Source of the DNA: Lewinellaceae bacterium
Lineage (GTDB): Bacteria; Bacteroidota; Bacteroidia; Chitinophagales; Saprospiraceae
Reading direction: 5' to 3'
Assembly (NCBI GenBank): GCA_020636325.1
Contig: JACJYC010000002.1
Coordinates: 1,091,501-1,155,500, forward strand
DNA: 64,000 bases
The notes below the pieces were generated by a model. It was not told where the DNA came from and did not search any database. It saw only the letters and a program-made list of their open reading frames with translations. Both the position numbers and the translations under genes were made by a program. This document shows, piece by piece, positions 35,847 to 43,618 of the stretch. Within the stretch, counting starts at the first letter, position 1. Each line of letters starts with the position of its first letter.

Positions 35847-36537
35847 CGAAGTCATGTGTGCTGACGAAGCACTGCGACACAATGGCCTCATGAAGCGCTT
35901 TCAACTACGAAGTCATGTGCTGACGAAGGCACTGCGACGTAAGGCGACTCTCGTGAGTCGCCCCAGGCACTTTCCTACTCGAAATCGCAAGCCGTCGAAG
36001 TCATGTGTGCAGAAGAGCACTGCGACCACGCCGGTGGCGGGCAAGCACCAATTTGGGAGCATGTTTGAAAATCGGACTTGACCGAAGTCATGTCCACCTA
36101 CGCTCCCCGTCCGCCGAAGCACAATGAGTGCGAAGGCTGGGCTCGTCCGCCGAAGCGCTTTCGGCGCGAGGAGGATAGGCTACGGCAGACGGTGTTGACA
36201 GAAGGCACTGCGACTCGTAAGGGCGACCCTCGTGGTCGCCCCAGGCACCAGCCGCAATCCCAACCGCCGGACCCTGCACCCTGCAAAAGGATAGCTAAGC
36301 CGGCGCAACGCCGTAAGGGCAACCCTCGTGGTTGCCCCGCGCAGCAACCGCAATCCCAAGCTTCGGACCCTGCACCCTGCAAAAGGATAGACTAAGCCGG
36401 CGCAACGCCGTAAGGGCAACCCTCGTGGTTGCCCCAAGATAGCCCCCTCGTGGTTGCCCCAACAAGTGCTTCCCTCATCGTCAACGATCAATAGATAAGT
36501 CAAACCGCAAGGTGACTGAGCGGAGTCGAAGTCACCG
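35847..36537. repeat. REP-like repeat field with hairpins and two long tandem units
   Basis: Three repeat kinds are interleaved. The unit CGAAGTCATGTG...CACTGCGAC occurs at 35847-35878, 35908-35938 and 35996-36026, with partial copies at 36083 and 36204. Hairpins of one design follow the word GTAAGG: GGCGACTC/GAGTCGCC (35943-35962), GGGCGACC/GGTCGCCC (36221-36241) and GGGCAACC/GGTTGCCC (36317-36337 and 36414-36434). Two long units, 36252-36338 and 36348-36435, repeat at a 96-base period with few changes and include CGGCGCAACGCCG. At the right end GGTGACT/AGTCACC (36511-36536) encloses GAGCGGAGTCGA and covers the stop codon of the transporter gene. There is no protein gene and no CRISPR-like spacer pattern. 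Confidence 0.8.
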
Positions 36538-37698
36538 CAACCCCCGCCGAAACTGCAAATACCCCGCCGCCGCAATCGACGACAGCGCCGTCACAAAAAA
36601 GGCGGAGCCGAAGTTTGCAGGATTGTTGTGGTACACCCAGGCAGACAGCAAGGCCCCGCTGCCGATGCCGATCTCCAGGGCGATATAGATGGTGGCAAAA
36701 CCGCGCCCGCGCCGGTGGTCAGGCGTCCGGTCGATGACCCAGGCGAAGACAGACGGCGCACCGATGCCCGTGCCGAAACCCACCGCGCCGGAGGCCGCCA
36801 GCAGGGTGAACGGCGTGTCGGCCGTGCCCATCCAGATCAGGGCCAGGGCCGTGAAAACGGCGGCTACCTTGATCACAGGCACCCGCCCGAAACGGTCGGA
36901 TACCTTGCCGGCCACCAGCCGCGAACAAATGGAGCACAGCGTGAAGGTCGTAAAGAACAACCCCTTGTTGCCGATGCCCAGGAATTCGCTTTGGTCGGGC
37001 ACGATGGTCAGCAGGGTGCCGTAACTGAAATAGATCAGCAACGTGACGATGGCCGGCGCCACGGCAGAATTCTCGATCACGTCCCGGGGATGGATATACA
37101 GCAACCCCGGCCGGAAGGCCTGCCGGTCCGTCAGCGTCTCTTTCAAATTCAGCAGGATGAAGATGGAGACCAGCGCGATCCCGCTGGAGGCGTAGAACAT
37201 GGCGTTGAGCGACCAGGTCTGCGCCAGCCAGCTGCCCACCGGCGGGGCGATCGAAGCGCCGGCGTTCATGCTCACGCCCAGGATGCCCATAGCCTCTCCG
37301 CGCCGCTGCATGGGCACAATGTCGGCCGCATATGCCGTGGAAGCGGTGGGCTTGAAACCCGTGGAAAACCCGTGAAAGAACCGGAGCAGCAGAAAACCGG
37401 TCACGGTGGTCAGAATGGGGTAGAGCAGGCTGCACACCACGCAGACCAGCGTCCCGATGATCATCACCGGCACCCGCCCCACCGTATCCGTCAGCCGCCC
37501 GCTGAAGGGCCTGGATATGCCCGCCGTCACGGTGAATAAGGCGATGATGAGGCCCTTGTACTCCGCGCCGCCCAGGCTGGTCAGGTAGGCCGGCAACTCC
37601 GGAATAAGCATATTGAAGCTTGCGCCGAACAGGAAGTGGCTCACGCAGATCAACAAAAAAGGGACAGTGTAAAGGCGGGGTTGGGCGATGGTTTGCAT
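36532..37698 (-). CDS. MFS transporter (12-helix, drug-efflux-like)
   Basis: The 388-residue protein has about twelve hydrophobic segments. It carries the major-facilitator motif A in the 2-3 loop (SGRLTDTVGRVPVMIIG) and its copy in the second half (AGKVSDRFGRVPVIKVA). The loop motif RFFHGFSTGFKPTASTAYAA lies between helices 4 and 5. This is the pattern of the DHA1 proton antiporters that export drugs and small metabolites; the real substrate cannot be told. Its stop codon lies inside the last hairpin of the repeat field at 36.5 kb. It reads in the same direction as the beta-lactamase gene upstream, separated by a repeat array. Confidence 0.8.
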   Translation of the reverse strand: MQTIAQPRLYTVPFLLICVSHFLFGASFNMLIPELPAYLTSLGGAEYKGLIIALFTVTAGISRPFSGRLTDTVGRVPVMIIGTLVCVVCSLLYPILTTVTGFLLLRFFHGFSTGFKPTASTAYAADIVPMQRRGEAMGILGVSMNAGASIAPPVGSWLAQTWSLNAMFYASSGIALVSIFILLNLKETLTDRQAFRPGLLYIHPRDVIENSAVAPAIVTLLIYFSYGTLLTIVPDQSEFLGIGNKGLFFTTFTLCSICSRLVAGKVSDRFGRVPVIKVAAVFTALALIWMGTADTPFTLLAASGAVGFGTGIGAPSVFAWVIDRTPDHRRGRGFATIYIALEIGIGSGALLSAWVYHNNPANFGSAFFVTALSSIAAAGYLQFRRGLR

Positions 37699-37721
37699 GG
37701 GGGCAAAGATAGGTGAATTAG

Positions 37722-37794
37722 TCGGCAGTCGTAAGTCGTAAGTTGGCAGTAATTCCCACCTTCACCCCACTTTACGACTTACAACTTACGACTA
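37722..37794. repeat. Self-complementary GTAAGT-type array that codes the end of the lactamase gene
   Basis: The left arm GGCAGTCGTAAGTCGTAAGT (37724-37743) and the right arm TTTACGACTTACAACTTACG (37771-37790) can pair across a spacer of about 30 bases. Codons for the last residues of the metallo-beta-lactamase (FSRKL) and its TAA stop are made of the repeat unit itself (TTT AGT CGT AAG TTG TAA on the minus strand). Confidence 0.8.
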
Positions 37795-38516
37795 AACAGC
37801 AGGACAGTAAAATCCAGCAGCTCCACTCCCCCGGCCTCGCCGTGGCCTGGGATCACCCATACCGCATCCGCGAACTTCTTGCGGACCCGGGCCACCGTCT
37901 TCGGCCAGGCGGCTTCGTCGGCATCCGCGACGTTGCCTTTGCCGGCGCCGACCGACTTGACCATGCAACCGCCGAAAAGGACCTTGCCGCCGGGCATCCA
38001 GGCCACCGTATTGTCGAGGGTATGGGCCGCTCCGGGGTAGAACAGCAGGACCCGCTCTCCGCCCAGCTTCATTTTTTTCTTTTTGGAAAAGCCGTGCTGC
38101 GGGACCTCAACGCCGTCCTTGCGCGCCAGTTCAAGGGTCTTCTCCCCGGCATAGGAGGGAATCCCGCGGTTGTGGAAGGCTTTCAAACCGCCCAGGCAAT
38201 CCTCGTGGAAATGGTTGACGACGACTCCCGCGATCTTTACGCCGGGATAATTTTCGGCAATCCATCCGATGAGTTGCTCGGAAAGCTCGTCGGATGGCGG
38301 AGTGTCAAAAACGAGGCATTCCCCACCCGCCACGTAGACCAGGCCGTTGGACGCTACCCGGCCGAACGACCCGAAAACGGCGTAGGACCGGTGAATATAA
38401 GCCTGGTCGGAAAGGCGGATGATCTCCAGGTCGGGAGAAACCTGAACGGGATCCGCTTTCTGGGCGATTAGGGTTGTCGAAAGACAAAGTGCAATTAAAG
38501 CAATGGTTGTTCTCAT
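37779..38516 (-). CDS. Metallo-beta-lactamase, subclass B1-like
   Basis: The 245-residue protein has a signal peptide (MRTTIALIALCLSTTLIAQ) and is therefore periplasmic. All six zinc ligands of subclass B1 are in place: HFHED (His102, His104, Asp106), His165 in GAAHTLDN, Cys184 in FGGCMVKS and His225 in PGHGE. Other B1 marks are SNGLVYV (56-62), LVFDTPPSD and Asn169-Thr after the third His. B2 and B3 enzymes lack this ligand set. Known B1 enzymes of Bacteroidota (CfiA, BlaB, IND) hydrolyse carbapenems, so hydrolysis of beta-lactams is likely but unproven here. The SnoaL-like gene is 4 bases upstream on the same strand. The last five codons lie in a repeat array. Confidence 0.88.
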   Translation of the reverse strand: MRTTIALIALCLSTTLIAQKADPVQVSPDLEIIRLSDQAYIHRSYAVFGSFGRVASNGLVYVAGGECLVFDTPPSDELSEQLIGWIAENYPGVKIAGVVVNHFHEDCLGGLKAFHNRGIPSYAGEKTLELARKDGVEVPQHGFSKKKKMKLGGERVLLFYPGAAHTLDNTVAWMPGGKVLFGGCMVKSVGAGKGNVADADEAAWPKTVARVRKKFADAVWVIPGHGEAGGVELLDFTVLLFSRKL

Positions 38517-38520
38517 TCAA

Positions 38521-38916
38521 CTAAAATGGTTCAAAACAATCGTAATTGCGTTGCCGGAAGATCTTCCCGTCCCTGAATTCAAAAAACTGGGCGAACCAGG
38601 CTTTCATCTCCCCACCCGAAGGGATCTGGCCGATGGGTATGGCCAACGTACCGGTCCAGATGGCCTCAATAATGACCGTATCGCCTGCGATATAGCTGCG
38701 GACGATCTCATAATGCTGACCCGACAACACCTTTTTCCCTCTTTCCGAAGCGGCTTTCAATGCCGGCAGATCCCGCTCCGTCAGGTTCTTGGTCAGCGTA
38801 TTCGGGTATTCGACCTGAAGGGCCTCCGGGTGATAAAAATCCTGTAGCGAGCTTCCGGAACCTCCGGTGTTCAGCGCTTCTAAAAACTGCCGGACGGTTT
38901 GCAGGTGGTTGGACAT
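38521..38916 (-). CDS. SnoaL-like (NTF2 fold) protein
   Basis: The 131-residue protein has the alternation of N-terminal helices and C-terminal strands of the SnoaL/NTF2 fold: HLQTVRQFLEALNTGG, LQDFYHPEALQVEYPN, VIIEAIWTGTLAIPIGQI and MKAWFAQFFEFRDGKIFRQR. It has no signal peptide. Such proteins are small cyclases, isomerases or binding proteins acting on hydrophobic ligands; the substrate is unknown. The metallo-beta-lactamase gene starts 4 bases after its stop, so the two are probably one transcript, which is an unusual partnership. The 69 bases upstream hold two 13-base words (GGCTTAATAATCC, GGCTTATCAATCC) also found in the element at 4.5 kb. Confidence 0.7.
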   Translation of the reverse strand: MSNHLQTVRQFLEALNTGGSGSSLQDFYHPEALQVEYPNTLTKNLTERDLPALKAASERGKKVLSGQHYEIVRSYIAGDTVIIEAIWTGTLAIPIGQIPSGGEMKAWFAQFFEFRDGKIFRQRNYDCFEPF

Positions 38917-38985
38917 GAGCTGGTGTTTTATGGAAGAATATTTTTAGGCTTAATAATCCTTGCAGGCTTATCAATCCTGGCGACG

Positions 38986-40812
38986 TTACGAGCCCAACCA
39001 CGCCTTGCGCCGCTTCTTCTCCTTCGCCTTTCCGCCTTTTTCAGGCAGGCTGATGTCCACCATCGGGTTTTGGCGGCAGATGAACGTACCTTTCTCTGTT
39101 ATCCCGTTCTGCTCGTAGGTGATCGAACAGGTCTTGCCGACCTTGAGCGTAGAGGCGATGGCCTTCCAGGCTTCCTGATTATCTATGGTTTTTCCGTCGA
39201 TTTCCAGCAGTTGGTCGCCGCTGTTGACGCCGGCGCCGTAAAGCGAATGGTTTTTCATGATCGGGCCGTTGACAATCGCCTTCCCGTTCCTGAATTCCAG
39301 CATCAGGTGCGCCATATCGGATTCCTCAGGGTGTTGCAAACCGAAGTCGACACCCATCGGCTCGAACAGTTCACTGAAATCGGGCAGGTCGTGGCCGTAG
39401 ATGTATCGTTCAAAAAAATCGGCGGCAAAGACCGCGTCGCCCGTAACGGTGGCCAGGGCTTCCTGCAGGTCGGGGAGCTGGTAAGGGATCTCCGTTTTGC
39501 CGTAATGCCCCCAGAGATAGCGCATGAAATCGTCGAGGGTGACATTTTCGAAGCGGTTGCGCAGGGTCAGGTCGAGCGTGAGCCCGATGACCGATCCGTA
39601 GGTATAATAACTGATGAAGGTATTGACGGCGTTGAATTCATCGATCGAGGTGGCGGCGTCCACGAACGGGGCCTGGTAGCTCATTTCCACGGGGCCGCGA
39701 AAATCCCTGCCCGGGCCGTTGATCGTATAATTCAACCCGCCTTTCAGGCCCTGTATATAATCTTCTTCGGACAAAAGGCCCGCGCGGCGCAACATCAGGT
39801 CGTCGTAGTAGGACGTGAACCCTTCCGCAAGCCACAGTTCGCCCGACATGTTCGCCCAGTCGAAATCAAAGGGCTCCAACGACTGGGGCCTGATGCGCTC
39901 CACGTTCCAGCAATGGAAGAATTCGTGGGCGATGGTGCCGATCAGCTGGTTGGCATTTCTTTCCAGGCTGCCCTGGCTGGAGCAGACCGTGGAGTTGCGG
40001 TGTTCCATCCCGTCGCCGAATACCCACGGGTTATAGCTGACCAGGAACGTATAACGACCGAAATCGTAATCGGGCAATTCGCCGTAAACCTTCTTCTCTT
40101 CCTCCACTACTTTCTGCACCCACCCGGCGTACACGTCGAGCAGGGAATCGGAATCCATCACCTGGGCGGCGATCTCGATGGTCTGTTTTTTGCCGTGCGA
40201 TTCCACTTCGAACTGGCGGTAGCGGATGTCGCCGACCATGGTGGGGCTGTCATAAAAGTAGTAGTAATCCGGCGCCCTGAAAGTGTTCCGGCCGATCGGT
40301 TGCAATTGGGTCGCCACGCTCCATTCGGGGTGGTCTTTCAGGTCGAATGACAGCTCTACCGGCCTCCTTTCGGTGGTATGGGTGTACACAAAAGTCGCCG
40401 GCATATTGAGATGAAGCTTCCGGTTGTCGATCCCTGAATAGGTGCCGTCGCCGTGGTTGGCAAACAGGGTGTATTCGAACCGCACATAGCCGCGGTGCCC
40501 GGTCACCTCCCAGGTCGACAGGTCCGTTTTGACCACCTTCAGCGGATTGCCGTTTTCGTCAAATGCTTTCTCCTGGTAAACATTTTTCGCAAACTGGTGC
40601 AGCGCGTACCGGCCCGGAGAGGACGTAGGCATCCTGACCACCAGCGGCTGCTGCGGCAAGGATGGGAACTCGGCCGAGATCACTATTTCGTGCTGCTTTA
40701 TATTGGAAAGCGTAACCTCATATCGAACGGGGCGCTGACCATGGAGCGGATTGAACGGTAATAAAAACAGCGCGGTAATCAGAAAAGTGAAGAGATGCGG
40801 TCGTTTAATCAT
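38986..40812 (-). CDS. M61 family metallopeptidase (glycyl aminopeptidase type) with PDZ domain
   Basis: I start at the ATG at 40812, giving 608 residues and a signal peptide (FLITALFLLPFNPLHGQ). The frame continues to 40926, but those 38 residues do not look translated. An N-terminal beta-sandwich (about 25-220) is followed by the thermolysin-like domain with HEFFH at 296-300 and the third zinc ligand Glu330 in WLAEGFTSYYDDL. A C-terminal PDZ domain (about 500-590) has GAGVNSGDQLLEIDGKTI. This is the standard M61 layout. The enzymes cleave N-terminal glycine or alanine from peptides in the periplasm. The gene is on the same strand as the SnoaL-like and lactamase genes and divergent from the trio at 41 kb. 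Confidence 0.87.
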   Translation of the reverse strand: MIKRPHLFTFLITALFLLPFNPLHGQRPVRYEVTLSNIKQHEIVISAEFPSLPQQPLVVRMPTSSPGRYALHQFAKNVYQEKAFDENGNPLKVVKTDLSTWEVTGHRGYVRFEYTLFANHGDGTYSGIDNRKLHLNMPATFVYTHTTERRPVELSFDLKDHPEWSVATQLQPIGRNTFRAPDYYYFYDSPTMVGDIRYRQFEVESHGKKQTIEIAAQVMDSDSLLDVYAGWVQKVVEEEKKVYGELPDYDFGRYTFLVSYNPWVFGDGMEHRNSTVCSSQGSLERNANQLIGTIAHEFFHCWNVERIRPQSLEPFDFDWANMSGELWLAEGFTSYYDDLMLRRAGLLSEEDYIQGLKGGLNYTINGPGRDFRGPVEMSYQAPFVDAATSIDEFNAVNTFISYYTYGSVIGLTLDLTLRNRFENVTLDDFMRYLWGHYGKTEIPYQLPDLQEALATVTGDAVFAADFFERYIYGHDLPDFSELFEPMGVDFGLQHPEESDMAHLMLEFRNGKAIVNGPIMKNHSLYGAGVNSGDQLLEIDGKTIDNQEAWKAIASTLKVGKTCSITYEQNGITEKGTFICRQNPMVDISLPEKGGKAKEKKRRKAWLGS

Positions 40813-40988
40813 AGTAGGTGATGGTTGAACTGTTTGGCCGGTAAAAATGAGATTTATTTTTGAAAAACACCGGAGAATTGAACGATCTATGCCCGATTGT
40901 GATTTTAATTTTCTTATATTTCGCATTAATTTGCATATACGTCTGACACCGTATTCGATTTAAAAACACCAACCCTTAACTGTACAAA

Positions 40989-41480
40989 ATGACGGATTCC
41001 AAATCTTTCCCTATCCCCATTGCCACGCTCACCAGGGTCCATTCCCTTGATGTTTCTGATCAGCCGGTTGAAGATTTGTCCATTTTTATCAACCAGTATG
41101 TATCCCTGATCATCCTTTCGGATTTCCCCGCAGATCCCAGTCCGCCGTTGCTGCTTGAAAATGCCAACAGCCTCTGCACCCAGGAAGGCGCCCTGCCCCA
41201 ACAACGGGTTTTATGGGTCCCCGGAACGGCGCAGCAGGAAGCCCTTAAAGCGGACCTGGCAGCAGCCATCGAGGCAGGCTTTCCCGGAAAGGAGTTCAAC
41301 TTTGACAACATCGTAGCCTTATCGCTGGCGCAGGGTTCCAAACAGGCGGCCTACCTGATCTTCAAGGACCCTGCTCTTTCACCCGATCCTTCGGATGCCA
41401 GGAAAAAGCTGAGCACATTCCAAATGCAACGGGCGTTTAACGCGGCCATCCTCCAAATGCCAAACGATACCGACCAATGA
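40989..41480 (+). CDS. Unknown protein, first gene of an uncharacterised trio
   Basis: The 163-residue protein has no signal peptide and no membrane segment. It looks like a mixed alpha/beta cytosolic protein: FINQYVSLIILSDFPA in the first half, then QQRVLWVPGTAQQEAL, FDNIVALSLAQGSKQAAYLI and a C-terminal helix MQRAFNAAILQM. I do not recognise a family. The next gene starts inside its stop codon (ATGA overlap), so the two are translationally coupled. The gap between it and the divergent M61 gene (40813-40988) should hold both promoters; TATATTTC at 40915-40922 is a weak candidate. Confidence 0.55.
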   Translation: MTDSKSFPIPIATLTRVHSLDVSDQPVEDLSIFINQYVSLIILSDFPADPSPPLLLENANSLCTQEGALPQQRVLWVPGTAQQEALKADLAAAIEAGFPGKEFNFDNIVALSLAQGSKQAAYLIFKDPALSPDPSDARKKLSTFQMQRAFNAAILQMPNDTDQ

Positions 41481-43357
41481 AGAACTTACCGTCCCGATTG
41501 ATTCATGCCTGTTATTGGATCTGGTTGCTGATTTCAGCCATAGGCCTGTCCGCGCAGAATGCCCGGCCGTTCGTCACCCTGGTGGAAGAAAGTACGACCG
41601 GAAAACACGTCGACACCATTCCCGCGTCGGGGCCGGCCATCGTCGACATCAACAGCATCATCCACCTGAAGATAGACATACCGGCCCTGGAGAACGAAAT
41701 GTTCCGGTTTCAGGGTATTGCCGGTTCCGACGAACGGCTCAAACAGCTGAATGGCCTCAACGAATTGCTCCGCAATCAGAACGGCATTCTCCAGCTGATC
41801 AACGACAAATTCTCGGGCAGCAGCCAGCCCGTATTGGAAGATTACAAGAAACTGGCCGAACAGTCGGACTACCTGCTGGACGGCCTGGAACGGAACCTGA
41901 GCGACGCCCTGTACAACGAGCTGACCAGCGATGAGATGGAGCTTAAATTCAGCAAGTTCGGCGGCCCCTATATCGTTTTTGTGATCAACTGGCTCGAAGG
42001 AAAAGCCGACGTGCTGCGGGATTCCCTGGTCAAGGGACTGAACGGCGACAGCACACTGATGGTCTATTTCCGACTCGGCGCTTTCCTCAAGAACAAATCC
42101 GGCGGCCGCCCGGTGCACGTCGAGCACTTCGACGAGATCAGCCCCGAAGCTTACAGCGAGGTAGCCCGGTTCAGCCCGCCGCTGTCCGAGGGCGAAAAGA
42201 GCGCGCTGAGCCAAACCGTTCAGCTCAACCAGACGATCGGGGAAAACACATCGACCGCCTCCGGTTTTTTCAAACAAGTGGTCAAAGCCCGCATCAACGA
42301 CCTGTTTCCGTCGGATTCCTCAAAGGTGATCCTGAAAGCCACCTACAACGCCTCGCTGACCAAGCTCAACCAACAGCCCGATACCAAACCGGCCGCCCAG
42401 GTGCTGCTCGAAAACGAACTGAACCTCAACCGGGTCGATCAGTTCTATTCGCTGGCTTCCCAAACCTACCAGCAATTCGCCGATAACTTTCCGCAAGGGA
42501 TCTTCGGTCAAAATAATTTCGATCAGATTTTCAACCAGTTTGAGCAATTGATCCTCAATTCCTACAAGACGTTCAACGGCGATGTCGTGAGTTTTCAGCA
42601 AACAGCGGTCACGCCGCCCGACGACACCTCGCCGCCCGGCCTGCCCACCCTGGAAAAGGTCGACAACCTCTACGATAACTACGTACAGGGTGCGCAAAAG
42701 GATATTTCCGGCATCAAGGCGATTTTTTCGCAGATCTCAAGCTTGCTCAATCCGTTCAGGAAATCCTACCTGGCCAATGAAGATCTCTCCGACAAGGTCT
42801 CCCGGTTCACCGCCGGCAAGATCCCGCCCGAGGGCCTGCTGGAGCTCAAATACATCGGCGAGCGCAAGGCCGGGGACGAAATCCTCGTCAAAGCAGTCCT
42901 GGAACGGGGCCAGGACCGGAAAAACCGCAATTTTGAGCAAAAGGAATTGTACCGCCGGTATATCACCATCGCCCGGGTGGCCCTCCACGTCAAAATGAGC
43001 GGATCCCTTATCCTGGCCAACCCCTATAACCGGGACAACCCGGAGGTCAAGCTCACTAACCGCTACCAGTTTGCGCCCAACTACGGCATCTTCCTGAAAT
43101 GGGGCAGCCGCAAAAGCAAGTTCTACAACGACTTCCTCAGCTTCGGCGTCGGCATGGGCTTCAGCTCGCCGGACTTTAACCTCGACGGGACCCCCGAATT
43201 CGGGGCCGGCCTGATGGTGACGGCCATCCGGGATTTCTTCAGCGCCGGCTGGGGCTGGGACTTCGGTGTGGATGCGCCTTATTTCTTCATGGGCTTCAAT
43301 ATACCGTTCGTCGTGAGCGGCGTGCAGACGGCGGGCGTGACGGAGCCGGGGTTTTAG
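41477..43357 (+). CDS. Unknown exported protein with helical body and barrel-like C-terminus
   Basis: The 626-residue protein has a signal peptide (CYWIWLLISAIGLSAQ). It then has a short beta segment (FVTLVEESTTGKHVDTI), a long helical, glutamine- and asparagine-rich body (about 60-460), and a C-terminal part of about 160 residues with amphipathic strands (VALHVKMSGSLILANPY, GIFLKWGSRKSKFYNDF, LSFGVGMGFSSPDFNLDG). The last strands resemble an outer-membrane barrel. I know no family for it. It overlaps the 163-residue protein's gene by 4 bases and is followed, after 261 bases without a gene, by a DUF4407 membrane protein. Together they could bridge cytoplasm, inner membrane and outer membrane; this is inference from order and topology. 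Confidence 0.6.
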   Translation: MKNLPSRLIHACYWIWLLISAIGLSAQNARPFVTLVEESTTGKHVDTIPASGPAIVDINSIIHLKIDIPALENEMFRFQGIAGSDERLKQLNGLNELLRNQNGILQLINDKFSGSSQPVLEDYKKLAEQSDYLLDGLERNLSDALYNELTSDEMELKFSKFGGPYIVFVINWLEGKADVLRDSLVKGLNGDSTLMVYFRLGAFLKNKSGGRPVHVEHFDEISPEAYSEVARFSPPLSEGEKSALSQTVQLNQTIGENTSTASGFFKQVVKARINDLFPSDSSKVILKATYNASLTKLNQQPDTKPAAQVLLENELNLNRVDQFYSLASQTYQQFADNFPQGIFGQNNFDQIFNQFEQLILNSYKTFNGDVVSFQQTAVTPPDDTSPPGLPTLEKVDNLYDNYVQGAQKDISGIKAIFSQISSLLNPFRKSYLANEDLSDKVSRFTAGKIPPEGLLELKYIGERKAGDEILVKAVLERGQDRKNRNFEQKELYRRYITIARVALHVKMSGSLILANPYNRDNPEVKLTNRYQFAPNYGIFLKWGSRKSKFYNDFLSFGVGMGFSSPDFNLDGTPEFGAGLMVTAIRDFFSAGWGWDFGVDAPYFFMGFNIPFVVSGVQTAGVTEPGF

Positions 43358-43618
43358 GACCGCATGTGATAAAGCGTGAGTACCGGACAAAATGAGCAAC
43401 TCGGGAAATGCTGCCTCGACTGCGCTCTGCATAAATTCGGCAGCGCTCAGCACTGGATCAGCAAGTTGGAGCGCAGGGATAAAGCGATCCCTTCCATAGG
43501 CGTTTCGGGCAGCAGCTCGGGTTTCTGCTAGCACCCGTCGAAAAAAATTTCACTGTTCCAATATTTCCAGGTGATTTGGAGTTCAATTGGCTTATTCATC
43601 TATCATAATCACCTGTCT

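Noticed and set aside
35847..36435. CRISPR or tRNA cluster
   Set aside because: Repeat spacing is irregular (about 61 and 88 bases), hairpins are REP-like, and no cloverleaf with a T-loop GGTTCGA-type motif is present.
43380..43410. Third copy of the inverted-repeat element (GGACAAAATGAGCA also at 2631)
   Set aside because: Only 14 bases match, there is no opposite end and no target duplication, so the evidence is too thin.
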